A stretch of 6,952 bases of DNA from the NCBI GenBank assembly GCA_964611645.1, contig CAZTAO010000120.1, forward strand, positions 1-6,952, read 5' to 3'. The notes under the pieces were generated by a model. That model searched no databases. It was not told the DNA's origin and saw only the letters and a list, made by a program, of their open reading frames with translations. A program made the position numbers and the translations under genes. Positions 1 through 6,486 of the stretch are shown piece by piece. Source of the DNA: CAZTAO01 sp964611645 (lineage in GTDB: Bacteria; Armatimonadota; UBA5829). The stretch's first letter is position 1. Each line of letters opens with the position of its first letter.

Positions 1-2
1 TC

Positions 3-1235
3 CTCGCCCTCTATGTAAAGGAAGGCCACAAGCGCAACCCGCAAGAAGAGCAATTCCTCGAAACCGTGGCCAACAGCCTTGCTACAGCCATAGAACGCAG
101 GCGGGGAGAAGAGGCGCTGAGGGAGAGCGAGGAGAAATACCGGGAGCTCTTTGAGAGAATGACAAGCGGCCTTGCAGTTCACGAGATCATCCTGGATGAC
201 AATGGAGTTCCGGTCGACTATCGCTTCCTGGGGGTAAATCCCACATTCGAGCGACTAACCGGACTCAAAGCACAAGACATAATCGGCAGAACCGTACGAG
301 ACGTGTTGCCGGGCATCGAGTCGACATGGATTGAACGGTACGGCAAAGTGGTTCTTACGGGCGATCCGGTCGCTTTCGTAGACTACAGCGCGGAACTCGG
401 CTGCCACTATGAGGTAACGGCCTATCGGTCAGCGCCGGACCAGTTTGCTTGCGTAGTCGTTGACGTAACCGAACAAAAGCAGGCGGAGGAACATATACAG
501 CGACTCAATGACGAACTCGAGCAGCGCGTTGAGGAAAGAACTGCACAGTTGTCGATGGCGAACAAGGGACTGGAGGCGTTCTCGTATTCGGTCTCGCATG
601 ACCTGCGAGCGCCTCTGCGGACAATAGACGGGTGGAGTCTGCTCTTGGCCGAGGACTATGGCGACCAACTTGATGAGCAGGCACGAGTTTACATCGGGCG
701 TGTGCGTTCTGCGGCGCAGAAAATGGGGCAACTGATAGATGATATGCTGCAGTTGGGCAGGGTTGGCCGCGCCGAGATCACAATCACAGACATAGATATT
801 TCGGGGATAGCAGCAACTGTGGCTGCACGGCTGAGCGAGGCGAATCCGGACCGTGACATCAGATTCGAAATCCAACCTGACTTGAGGGCAAATGGGGACG
901 CCCGTTTGCTTGAAGCAGTCCTGACCAATTTACTCGACAACGCAGTGAAGTTCTCCGGGAAGCGTGAGCACGCGGTGGTTGAGTTCGGCACGACCAACAC
1001 TGACCGCGGGCTGGCATTCTTAGTGCGTGATAATGGGACAGGGTTCGACACAGCTCACGCCGAGAAGCTCTTCGAGGCATTCCATAGGATGAAAGAAGCA
1101 CAGGCGATTCCTGGTGCCGGCGTTGGGCTGGCAACAGTAAAGCGAATCATCCATAGACACGGAGGAGAAGTCTGGGCGGATGCGCAAGTCGATGAAGGCG
1201 CGACGTTCTACTTCACGTTGGCAGGTTGTGCGTAA
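3..1235 (+). CDS. Sensor histidine kinase, GAF-PAS-HisKA-HATPase_c (5' partial)
   Basis: This is a cytosolic-type sensor kinase that autophosphorylates a histidine and passes the phosphate to a receiver domain. The reading frame is open to the left edge. Its first codons (LALYVKEGHKRNPQEEQFLE) read as the last helix of a GAF domain, so the GTG at 66 is internal rather than the start. Numbering from that GTG, a PAS domain covers about 20-138, a coiled coil about 139-168, and HisKA about 169-235 with the phosphoacceptor His178 in SHDLRAPL. HATPase_c covers about 270-386, with the N box around Asn288/Asn292, the G1 box RDNGTGFD (321-328) and the G2 box GAGVGLATVKRII (350-362). The TFYFTL ending is typical of phytochrome-like kinases. 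All catalytic motifs are present, so the transmitter is probably active. Membrane or further sensor domains would lie outside the window. The partner is probably one of the downstream receivers, which is inferred from proximity only. Confidence 0.93.
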   Translation, partial: LALYVKEGHKRNPQEEQFLETVANSLATAIERRRGEEALRESEEKYRELFERMTSGLAVHEIILDDNGVPVDYRFLGVNPTFERLTGLKAQDIIGRTVRDVLPGIESTWIERYGKVVLTGDPVAFVDYSAELGCHYEVTAYRSAPDQFACVVVDVTEQKQAEEHIQRLNDELEQRVEERTAQLSMANKGLEAFSYSVSHDLRAPLRTIDGWSLLLAEDYGDQLDEQARVYIGRVRSAAQKMGQLIDDMLQLGRVGRAEITITDIDISGIAATVAARLSEANPDRDIRFEIQPDLRANGDARLLEAVLTNLLDNAVKFSGKREHAVVEFGTTNTDRGLAFLVRDNGTGFDTAHAEKLFEAFHRMKEAQAIPGAGVGLATVKRIIHRHGGEVWADAQVDEGATFYFTLAGCA

Positions 1236-1364
1236 AGCGACATGGGATTTCAGTAAGGGGTCACCAGGGCGAGTCGTAGATGCGGTGGCGGGCATGGGAA
1301 GGCGGATATGGGCGCATGAGCATAGATGCATTTCATGCAGGACCTCCGGGGCTTCACAAGTGTG
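1236..1364. other. Non-coding or decayed spacer after the kinase
   Basis: These bases join the kinase stop to the phosphatase remnant. No frame gives a recognisable product. Several frames are interrupted by stops, including TAG at 1323-1325 in the frame that leads into the phosphatase remnant. The stretch may hold further eroded sequence of that same lost gene, but nothing in it can be aligned by eye. No promoter, terminator or RNA gene is visible. Confidence 0.5.
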
Positions 1365-1647
1365 AGCCTGGTATCAGACGACCTGGACCGAGTCTTGATA
1401 AGCTGACCACTATGAGCGGTTCGGCCTGGAGGGAGTCGCCCGCTGCTTGTCCGAAAACGTGGGGGCTTCCGCCGAGGAGATTGCCACTGCGATATTGCGG
1501 GGCGCATCAGAGTTCGCGGAAGGAGTACTACGCGAGGATGTTGTAGTACTTGTTATTAGGAAACTCAGCGACGTCGAGCAGGAAGTTGCGCTCGGATCGT
1601 CGAAGAGCAGATATGAGTTCTCGGTGAACCCGCAGCGCTCCAGGTAA
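1365..1647 (+). pseudogene. SpoIIE/PP2C-type serine phosphatase C-terminal remnant
   Basis: SpoIIE-type phosphatases (RsbU relatives) dephosphorylate anti-sigma-factor antagonists. Their C-terminal third carries a metal-binding S/T-D-G-hydrophobic-T-E motif, then a short helix region and a final strand such as D-D-x-x-x-L-V-I-R. Here 1365-1385 reads S-L-V-S-D-D-L. Skipping one base (1386), the reading continues T-E-S, then two stops (TGA 1396-1398, TAA 1399-1401). It then stays open as ADHYERFGLEGVARCLSENV, followed by helix-rich sequence, the strand REDVVVLVIRKL, and TAA at 1645-1647. The N-terminal part with the first aspartate metal ligands is missing. A TTG at 1447 could open a 66-residue reading frame, but it has no ribosome binding site and would not fold as a phosphatase. 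I read this as a dead gene; a chance match is less likely because motif order and spacing both fit the family. Confidence 0.62.
1524..1550. repeat. Perfect 8-bp inverted repeat, 11-nt spacer
   Basis: AGTACTAC at 1524-1531 is exactly complementary in reverse to GTAGTACT at 1543-1550, with an 11-base spacer. It lies in the phosphatase remnant, about 130 bases before the receiver gene. It could form a hairpin but has no T-tract after it, so it does not look like a terminator. A repeat of this size is expected by chance roughly once or twice in a window of this length. Confidence 0.3.
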
Positions 1648-1676
1648 CCGACATCCTCACAGCGCACGGCTATCGG

Positions 1677-2381
1677 GTGCAGGTCGCGCGAAGCGGGAAA
1701 GAAGCCCTGGCTAATATCAATGAGTATGTGCCCGACGCCGTCATCCTCGACCTGATGATGCCGGAGATGGATGGCTTTGAGGTACTCAAGGCTATCCGTG
1801 AGAATGAGAGTTGCGCCAGGTTGCCCGTCCTGATCCTGACGGCCAAGCACGTGACTAAGGAGGAATTGAGCTTCCTCAAGGGCAACAACATCCACGAGTT
1901 GATCCAAAAGGGCGACGTAAACAAGGCCGAACTGCTGAGAGCGGTGGCCACGATGGTCGCGCAGCCCTTGGAAACACCCGCCGCAACCCTGATCTCGCGG
2001 AACCGCAAGCCACGCGCCGGCAAGCCGGTTATTCTGGTGGTGGAAGACAATCCGGACAACTTGCGCACTGCCAGAGCCGTGCTGGGCGACCGCTATCGAG
2101 TCATAGAAGCGCAGGACGGACAGATCGGCGTCGAACAAGCGCGAACTCACCACCCCGATCTCATCCTAATGGACATCGGTATGCCCGTCATGGACGGCGT
2201 GCAGGCCCTTGAGGAGATTCGCAAGGACGAAGCCCTCCGGCATATTCCGGTGATTGCCCTTACCGCCAGCGCAATGATGGGCGACCGGGAAACGATTCTG
2301 GCGCACGGCTTCGACGGCTACCTGTCTAAGCCGATCGACGTAGAATTGCTGACAAAGACGATTCACCAAGCTCTCGATTGA
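1677..2381 (+). CDS. Tandem two-receiver (REC-REC) response regulator, first receiver N-terminally eroded
   Basis: The product accepts phosphate from a histidine kinase but carries no DNA-binding or enzymatic output domain. Starting from GTG 1677, the first receiver spans about 1-97. It has the phosphoacceptor Asp25 (VILDLMMPEMDG), Thr55 (LILTA) and Lys78 in LIQKGD in place of the usual K-P. Its first strand and paired acidic residues are missing. The second receiver, about 117-234, is complete: Glu123/Asp124, Asp166 (LILMD), Thr196 (ALTA) and Lys218 (LSKP). The frame stays open upstream to a TGA at 1614-1616 and reads EPAALQVTDILTAHGYRV just before the GTG, which is recognisable receiver N-terminus with several residues lost. 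The LTAK...QKGD type of receiver followed by a standard one is usual at the end of hybrid kinases, so this is probably a leftover tail. The start is uncertain because no good ribosome binding site precedes it. The sensor gene follows after 15 bases, suggesting one transcript. Confidence 0.85.
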   Translation: MQVARSGKEALANINEYVPDAVILDLMMPEMDGFEVLKAIRENESCARLPVLILTAKHVTKEELSFLKGNNIHELIQKGDVNKAELLRAVATMVAQPLETPAATLISRNRKPRAGKPVILVVEDNPDNLRTARAVLGDRYRVIEAQDGQIGVEQARTHHPDLILMDIGMPVMDGVQALEEIRKDEALRHIPVIALTASAMMGDRETILAHGFDGYLSKPIDVELLTKTIHQALD

Positions 2382-2383
2382 CC

Positions 2384-2390
2384 GGGGGGA
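2384..2390 (+). promoter_or_regulatory. Ribosome binding site of the receiver-PAS gene
   Basis: The run GGGGGGA lies six bases before ATG 2397 and within the 15-base gap after the upstream stop. It is an imperfect, G-rich Shine-Dalgarno match, but it is the only purine-rich tract there and it supports ATG 2397 as the start. Confidence 0.55.
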
Positions 2391-2396
2391 ACGACT

Positions 2397-5069
2397 ATGA
2401 CGCCGGACAACCTAAAAATACTGGCAATTGATGACAACAAGGACAACCTGACAACGTTGAAAGCGATGCTGATGGATGCTATGCCCGCATGCAAACTGTC
2501 AACTGCTCTCAGTGGTCCCAAGGGGATACAACTGGCCCAGTCCGAAGACCCGGACGTGATCCTGCTCGACATAATCATGCCGGAGATGGACGGATTCGAA
2601 ATCTGTCGGAAGTTGAAAGCCGACGAACGCTCGTGCTCGATTCCAGTCGTATTCCTGACTGCTCTTCGTACCGATAGCGAAAGCCGAATCAAGGCCCTGG
2701 AGGCTGGGGGAGAGGCGTTTCTCGCTAAGCCGCTGGACGAACATGAACTGTTCGCCCAGATACTCGCCATGACCAAGATTAAGACGGCCAACCGGCTGCA
2801 GCGGCTGGAGAGAGAACAGTTAGCGGCACTAGTCGCTGAACGCACCAAGGAATTGGAGAAGGAGTTGGGCGAGCGCAAGTTGGCAGAGAGCGCTCTAGTA
2901 GAGAGCCGTGAGTTCGCGCGGGCGACCATGGATGCGCTATCGGCGCATATCTGCGTTCTCGACGAGAACGGTATCATTGTTGCCGTGAACAAGGCGTGGC
3001 TGGATTTCGCCGAAGCCAACCCACCTGTAGCAATAGCAGAGAGCGGAGAGCGGAGAGCAGAGAGATTGGGCAACACCGGCCTCGGGGCGGACTACCTGGC
3101 GGTCTGCGATGCAGCCACCGGTCACGACTCCGAAGAAGCACAAGCATTTGCCGCCGGGATCCGTGAAGTCATGGCCGGCACACGCCCCGAGTTTGAAATG
3201 GAATACCCGTGCCACTCTCCCAAAGAGCAGCGCTGGTTCATCGGACGCGTCACCCACTTCGCGGGATTGGGCTCTCACATGGTCGCGATTGCACATGAGA
3301 ACATCACGGAGAGCAAGCTGACGGAAGAGGCTTTGCGGCAAAGCGAGGAGCGGCTTTCCACTGCGGTTGCGTCCGGTTCGATGGGAATCTGGGGACTGGA
3401 CCTCAGAACCAACACCTCAGTCTGGGATACACGGACTCACGATATGTTCGGCATTCCAAGGGAAACTGCGCCAACCCAAGAGATGTGGTTGGAGATGATA
3501 GTCCCCGAGGATCGTCCTCGTGCACAGGCATCGCTGGAGCGAGTAGTAGCTGAGAAGCGCAAAGACTCGGTGGGGTACAGGATCACCCACCCCGATGGTT
3601 CTATCCGCTACATCCAATGCACTACCGACCCGGTTTTGGATGAAACCGGTGCGGTCCGCAGTGTGGTCGGTCTCGACCTGGACATCACCGAACGCAAGTT
3701 GGCCGAGATTGCGCTGCGAGAGAGTGAGGAACGATTCAGGGCAATCGCATCCAATACCCCTGACCACATTGTGATGCAAGATCGCCAACTGCGATACACG
3801 TTTGTCATCAATCCCCAATTGGGCCTTAGTGAAGATGACATGATCGGAAAGACGGACTATGACTTCCTGCCCGGGGAGGAAGCCGATCTGCTCACACAGG
3901 CCAAGACCCAGGTGATGGAATCCGGCGAACCCGTGCACTTTGAGACATCGTTGACTTCCGAAGATGGGAAGCCGGAGTACTTTGACGGATCGTTTGTACC
4001 CAGAACGGATGACCAGGGCAATGTTATCGGCCTGCTTGGATACTTCAGGAATATGACCGAGCGCAAGCAGGCTGAAGAAGCGCTGAAGGAGAGCGAGGCA
4101 AGACTCCTGACTACGCTCGACGCAACCCCGTTCCCCGTTGCCCTGGTTGACCTCCAGGATAACAAGATTCTTTTCTGGAGTCGCAGCGCCCTCACACTCT
4201 TCGGACATACCGCGCCGTCCACACCTGAGTGGTACCAGTTGGCGTACCCCGATCCGGAATACCGGCGCGACGTAGTTGAGCGATGGAAGCCTTCCGTGGA
4301 AGAGGCGAGGCTGTCCGGACTTACGGTCAACACTGGGGAATACCGGATCACCTGCCACGATGGTTCCGAGCGTCTTTGTGAACTCTATGCCACATTCCGG
4401 GGAGACAGCCTCATTGTCACGTTCAATGACATCACCGAACGCAAGTTGGCTGAGATTGCGCTGCAGCAAACCAGCGCCAAGCTGGTCAATCTCGTCGCAC
4501 AGGTACCCGGAGTGGTTTACCAATATCGACTATACCCAGATGGGCACTCCTGCTTCCCCTTCGCAAGCCCGGGCATGAACGATATCTACGAAGTGACCCC
4601 CGAGGATGTGCGGGAGGATGCTGCGCCAGTGTTCGGACGTCTGCATCCGGACGACTATGACATGGTCTCTGCCTCCATCCAGGAATCTGCCCGTAGCCTG
4701 CAGCACTTCCACTGTGAGTTTCGTGTTGTTCTTCCGAAACAGGGCTTGCGGTGGCGATTGTCCGACGCGTCGCCAGAGCGTATGGAGGACGGCGGCACGC
4801 TATGGTATGGCATTATCTCAGACATCACCCACCGCAAGCAGGCGGAAGAGGCGCTGAAAGAAAGCGAAGCAAAGCTCGAACTCGCGTTGACCTCATCCCA
4901 GATGGGCGTGTGGCAATTGGATATCGCGAAGAAGACACGCATCTTTGACAATCAGACTTGCTTCCTTCTGGGAATAGACCCAGCGGAGTTCGACGGGACA
5001 GAGGAACGCTTCCTCACGGTATTACACCCCGACGACCGGGAGAGCGTCCGGAAGAGCTTGGGCATCTAA
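2397..5069 (+). CDS. Receiver plus six-PAS sensor protein, truncated in the last PAS and lacking a kinase domain
   Basis: The 890-residue cytosolic protein begins with a complete receiver (about 6-125): Asp12/Asp13, phosphoacceptor Asp58 (LLDIIMPEMDG), Thr88 and Lys111 (LAKP). A charged coiled coil follows (132-175, ending ELGERKLAESALVESR). PAS units lie at about 172-305, 313-440, 441-562, 563-690, 691-820 and 821-890. They are separated by the usual PAC linkers: ITESKLTEEAL, ITERKLAEIAL, MTERKQAEEAL, ITERKLAEIAL and ITHRKQAEEAL. Family members of this layout normally continue into HisKA-HATPase_c or GGDEF. Here the sixth PAS stops right after HPDDRESVRKSL, followed by Gly-Ile and a stop, so output is missing. 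No membrane segment or signal peptide is seen. Start ATG 2397 has a G-rich ribosome binding site and sits 15 bases behind the two-receiver gene. The shortened product might still bind ligands and dimerise, acting as a phosphate sink or scaffold, but this is inference. Confidence 0.9.
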   Translation: MTPDNLKILAIDDNKDNLTTLKAMLMDAMPACKLSTALSGPKGIQLAQSEDPDVILLDIIMPEMDGFEICRKLKADERSCSIPVVFLTALRTDSESRIKALEAGGEAFLAKPLDEHELFAQILAMTKIKTANRLQRLEREQLAALVAERTKELEKELGERKLAESALVESREFARATMDALSAHICVLDENGIIVAVNKAWLDFAEANPPVAIAESGERRAERLGNTGLGADYLAVCDAATGHDSEEAQAFAAGIREVMAGTRPEFEMEYPCHSPKEQRWFIGRVTHFAGLGSHMVAIAHENITESKLTEEALRQSEERLSTAVASGSMGIWGLDLRTNTSVWDTRTHDMFGIPRETAPTQEMWLEMIVPEDRPRAQASLERVVAEKRKDSVGYRITHPDGSIRYIQCTTDPVLDETGAVRSVVGLDLDITERKLAEIALRESEERFRAIASNTPDHIVMQDRQLRYTFVINPQLGLSEDDMIGKTDYDFLPGEEADLLTQAKTQVMESGEPVHFETSLTSEDGKPEYFDGSFVPRTDDQGNVIGLLGYFRNMTERKQAEEALKESEARLLTTLDATPFPVALVDLQDNKILFWSRSALTLFGHTAPSTPEWYQLAYPDPEYRRDVVERWKPSVEEARLSGLTVNTGEYRITCHDGSERLCELYATFRGDSLIVTFNDITERKLAEIALQQTSAKLVNLVAQVPGVVYQYRLYPDGHSCFPFASPGMNDIYEVTPEDVREDAAPVFGRLHPDDYDMVSASIQESARSLQHFHCEFRVVLPKQGLRWRLSDASPERMEDGGTLWYGIISDITHRKQAEEALKESEAKLELALTSSQMGVWQLDIAKKTRIFDNQTCFLLGIDPAEFDGTEERFLTVLHPDDRESVRKSLGI
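3039..3066 (+). repeat. Tandem heptamer GAGAGCG, four units, inside PAS1
   Basis: Two exact copies of GAGAGCG (3039-3052) are followed by GAGAGCA (3053-3059) and GAGAGAT (3060-3066). The repeat encodes the core of ESGERRAERLG, a charged insert in PAS1 just before GLGADYL. A unit of seven is not a multiple of three, so gain or loss of one copy would shift the frame of the whole downstream protein. Confidence 0.75.
3681..3717 (+). repeat. PAC-linker DNA repeat, copy A1
   Basis: These 37 bases encode DITERKLAEIAL at the end of PAS2. They match 4428-4464 with one difference (C against T at the third base of the alanine codon after leucine). The spacing is 747 bases, exactly 249 codons. Such identity at silent positions points to recent module duplication or gene conversion. 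Confidence 0.8.
4428..4464 (+). repeat. PAC-linker DNA repeat, copy A2
   Basis: This is the second copy of the 37-base linker repeat, at the end of PAS4. With copy A1 it brackets PAS3 and PAS4, so recombination between them would remove or add two PAS units in frame. Confidence 0.8.
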
Positions 5070-5088
5070 ATGCATCGACTCATTCGAG

Positions 5089-5724
5089 ATGCAAGCATTC
5101 ATGGAGCAAACCCTCCCAACCTGGCGGTCGTGGTCGCAGGAAAAGCAGAGGCTCTGCCGATTGATGATGGGCTACGTAAACCAGTCTGGATCAGGCTATC
5201 TCGACACACGCCTGCTAATGTCGTGGCAGCCGTGGGAGATGGCGGCGAACGAATGGGTGTCGAGAGCGGAGCTGTCGCCCGAAGAGAAGACTCTGAAGGA
5301 CACCATCCTGTCAGCATGCAGAGAATGGCGGGGGGAGAATCCGAGCCTTGACCCCGGCGCACATATCAGTTGTCGGATGGCTCAGGCTTTTGACTGGCCC
5401 CTGGCTATGAGGCAGCTTGAGAGTCTTGCGGATCGCAACAAACTTGACGTGAAGAAGATCGGCATGGACTTCAAGGCATTGAAGGAGGCCAGGGATCATG
5501 TGGTTCACTCAGGGGTCATGCCTGACGAACTGTATGGTGATAGACCACAGGCTCAAAAGCTTCTGCGCTCTGCACAGTTCGGAGTGCAGCTTCTCGTGCT
5601 GACCGAACTGGGCTATACCGGTATGGTCGAATGCGAAAAGGATGGTTTTAGGGATTGCCGAAGCATCAGCGAGTTTCTGCTGCCGCAAACGCCCGCCAGT
5701 TTCGAACCCATCAGACAGGCATAG
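5089..5724 (+). CDS. ApeA-like HEPN domain protein, C-terminal fragment
   Basis: HEPN domains are small helical bundles, many of which are RNases in toxin or phage-defence systems with an R-x4-6-H active motif. This 211-residue product has KEARDHVVHSG, giving Arg135 and His140 (R-x4-H), in the helical region LESLADRNKLDVKKIG...LKEARDHVVHSG followed by LLRSAQFGVQLLVLTELGYTG. That layout recalls the C-terminal HEPN of ApeA-like proteins, where an N-terminal half normally precedes. That half is absent. ATG 5089 (or 5101) has no Shine-Dalgarno sequence, and the frame is open back to about 4978, overlapping the PAS gene in another frame. This suggests that the 5' end was lost by a deletion fusing it to the PAS gene. 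It may be translated by coupling to the PAS stop at 5067-5069, or not at all. The family call is from pattern memory; the Rx4H motif is directly visible. Confidence 0.65.
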   Translation: MQAFMEQTLPTWRSWSQEKQRLCRLMMGYVNQSGSGYLDTRLLMSWQPWEMAANEWVSRAELSPEEKTLKDTILSACREWRGENPSLDPGAHISCRMAQAFDWPLAMRQLESLADRNKLDVKKIGMDFKALKEARDHVVHSGVMPDELYGDRPQAQKLLRSAQFGVQLLVLTELGYTGMVECEKDGFRDCRSISEFLLPQTPASFEPIRQA

Positions 5725-5764
5725 GCGTTAGGTGTCTTCCGGGCTTTTCTGGTTTAGCCTGCGC

Positions 5765-5894
5765 AGACGATCCGGACGTTATGGTGACATGGAGGTCGGC
5801 TGGACCGACAGAAGGCCAGGATACCCCGTAGGCCGCCTTTGAGATCAACGGCAAGCCGGTCTTCGTTGGGTTGAACGCGTATGTCAAGAAGTAG
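5765..5894 (+). pseudogene. Possible decayed coding remnant
   Basis: One frame through this gap reads PDVMVTWRSAGPTEGQDTP, then a TAG at 5829-5831, then AAFEINGKPVFVGLNAYVKK and a TAG at 5892-5894. The phrase INGKPVF is the kind of strand-turn-strand text seen in extracellular or glycosidase-like proteins, but it is too short to name a family. I see no start or ribosome binding site. It is either the tail of a lost gene or chance. The rest of the gap, from the HEPN stop to the flavin reductase, shows no clear promoter or terminator. Confidence 0.25.
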
Positions 5895-5958
5895 GGAGCT
5901 TCACGTGATCCTGGAGATACCGCCTACGTCCGGAAGCCCAGTGAAACTTGCCGCAAAC

Positions 5959-5965
5959 AGGAGAG
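5959..5965 (+). promoter_or_regulatory. Shine-Dalgarno site deciding the flavin reductase start
   Basis: AGGAGAG sits five bases before ATG 5971 (seven from the AGGAG core). The in-frame ATG at 5881 has no such site and would add 30 residues of non-family sequence, so 5971 is chosen. Confidence 0.85.
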
Positions 5966-5970
5966 AGACG

Positions 5971-6486
5971 ATGGATCGCACACCGGTTGATTTCGCTGAG
6001 ATAATTGGGTCTCTGTACCGCCAGCACGGGAGTGGTAAGGGCCTGTTGCTGACATCTTGCGATTCGCAGGGACGGTCGAATGCGATGACCATCGGTTGGG
6101 GGATGTACGGCTGGGGGTACCAGGGGCACCCGGCTGCGGCGGTGGCGGTGCGGCCAGCGTGCTACACTCACGATCTCCTCGAAGAGGTGGGCGAGTTTGT
6201 CATAAACGTTCCTACTGAGGAGATCAAGGATGCGGTGGCATTCTGCGGCGAGAAGTCCGGGCACAACTGCGACAAGTTGCAGGCGTGCGGGCTTACGCTT
6301 ACGACCTCAGAGTTGGTCAGGCCGCCTACCATCGCGGAGTGTCCCATCGTTGTCGAATGCCGTATCTATAGCCGTCAGCGGCCGCCCAATGTGATATTGC
6401 CTTCTGAATACAGGCAGGTGCCTGTAGCACAGCAGCACACGGTTTATTTTGCCGAGGTTGTGGGAGCGTTCAAAACGCTAGAGTGA
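5971..6486 (+). CDS. Flavin reductase-like (flavoredoxin family) FMN-binding protein
   Basis: The product is a soluble 171-residue protein of the flavin reductase-like split-barrel family, which binds FMN and takes part in electron transfer or NAD(P)H-dependent flavin reduction. The exact partner cannot be read from sequence. Family marks are all present: NAMTIGWGMYGW (37-48) in the FMN-binding strand region, VRPACYTHDLLEEVGEFVINVP (60-81), FCGEKSGHNCDKL (91-103), which is the C-G-x-x-S-G-x-x-x-D-K motif, and RPPTIAECPIVVECRIY (117-133). Length is normal for the family, and there is no signal peptide or membrane segment. Five cysteines besides that motif are scattered (30, 64, 100, 106, 124, 130 among them). 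It stands apart from the signalling cluster, with about 246 bases upstream and 430 downstream, so it is probably transcribed on its own. No clear promoter was found. The function is well supported at family level only. Confidence 0.9.
   Translation: MDRTPVDFAEIIGSLYRQHGSGKGLLLTSCDSQGRSNAMTIGWGMYGWGYQGHPAAAVAVRPACYTHDLLEEVGEFVINVPTEEIKDAVAFCGEKSGHNCDKLQACGLTLTTSELVRPPTIAECPIVVECRIYSRQRPPNVILPSEYRQVPVAQQHTVYFAEVVGAFKTLE

Noticed and set aside
1410..2153. Minus-strand open frame (247 codons) opposite the regulator and the phosphatase remnant
   Set aside because: The plus strand carries definite receiver motifs over most of it. The antisense product has no recognisable family or ribosome binding site.
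3417..4523. Long minus-strand open frame (368 codons) opposite the PAS array
   Set aside because: It lies wholly antisense to a clearly coding frame with strong PAS/PAC motifs; its translation shows no recognisable domain and no start signals, so it is a codon-bias shadow.
5881..5970. Upstream ATG extending the flavin reductase by 30 residues
   Set aside because: It has no ribosome binding site and the extension lacks family similarity; ATG 5971 has AGGAGAG at ideal spacing.
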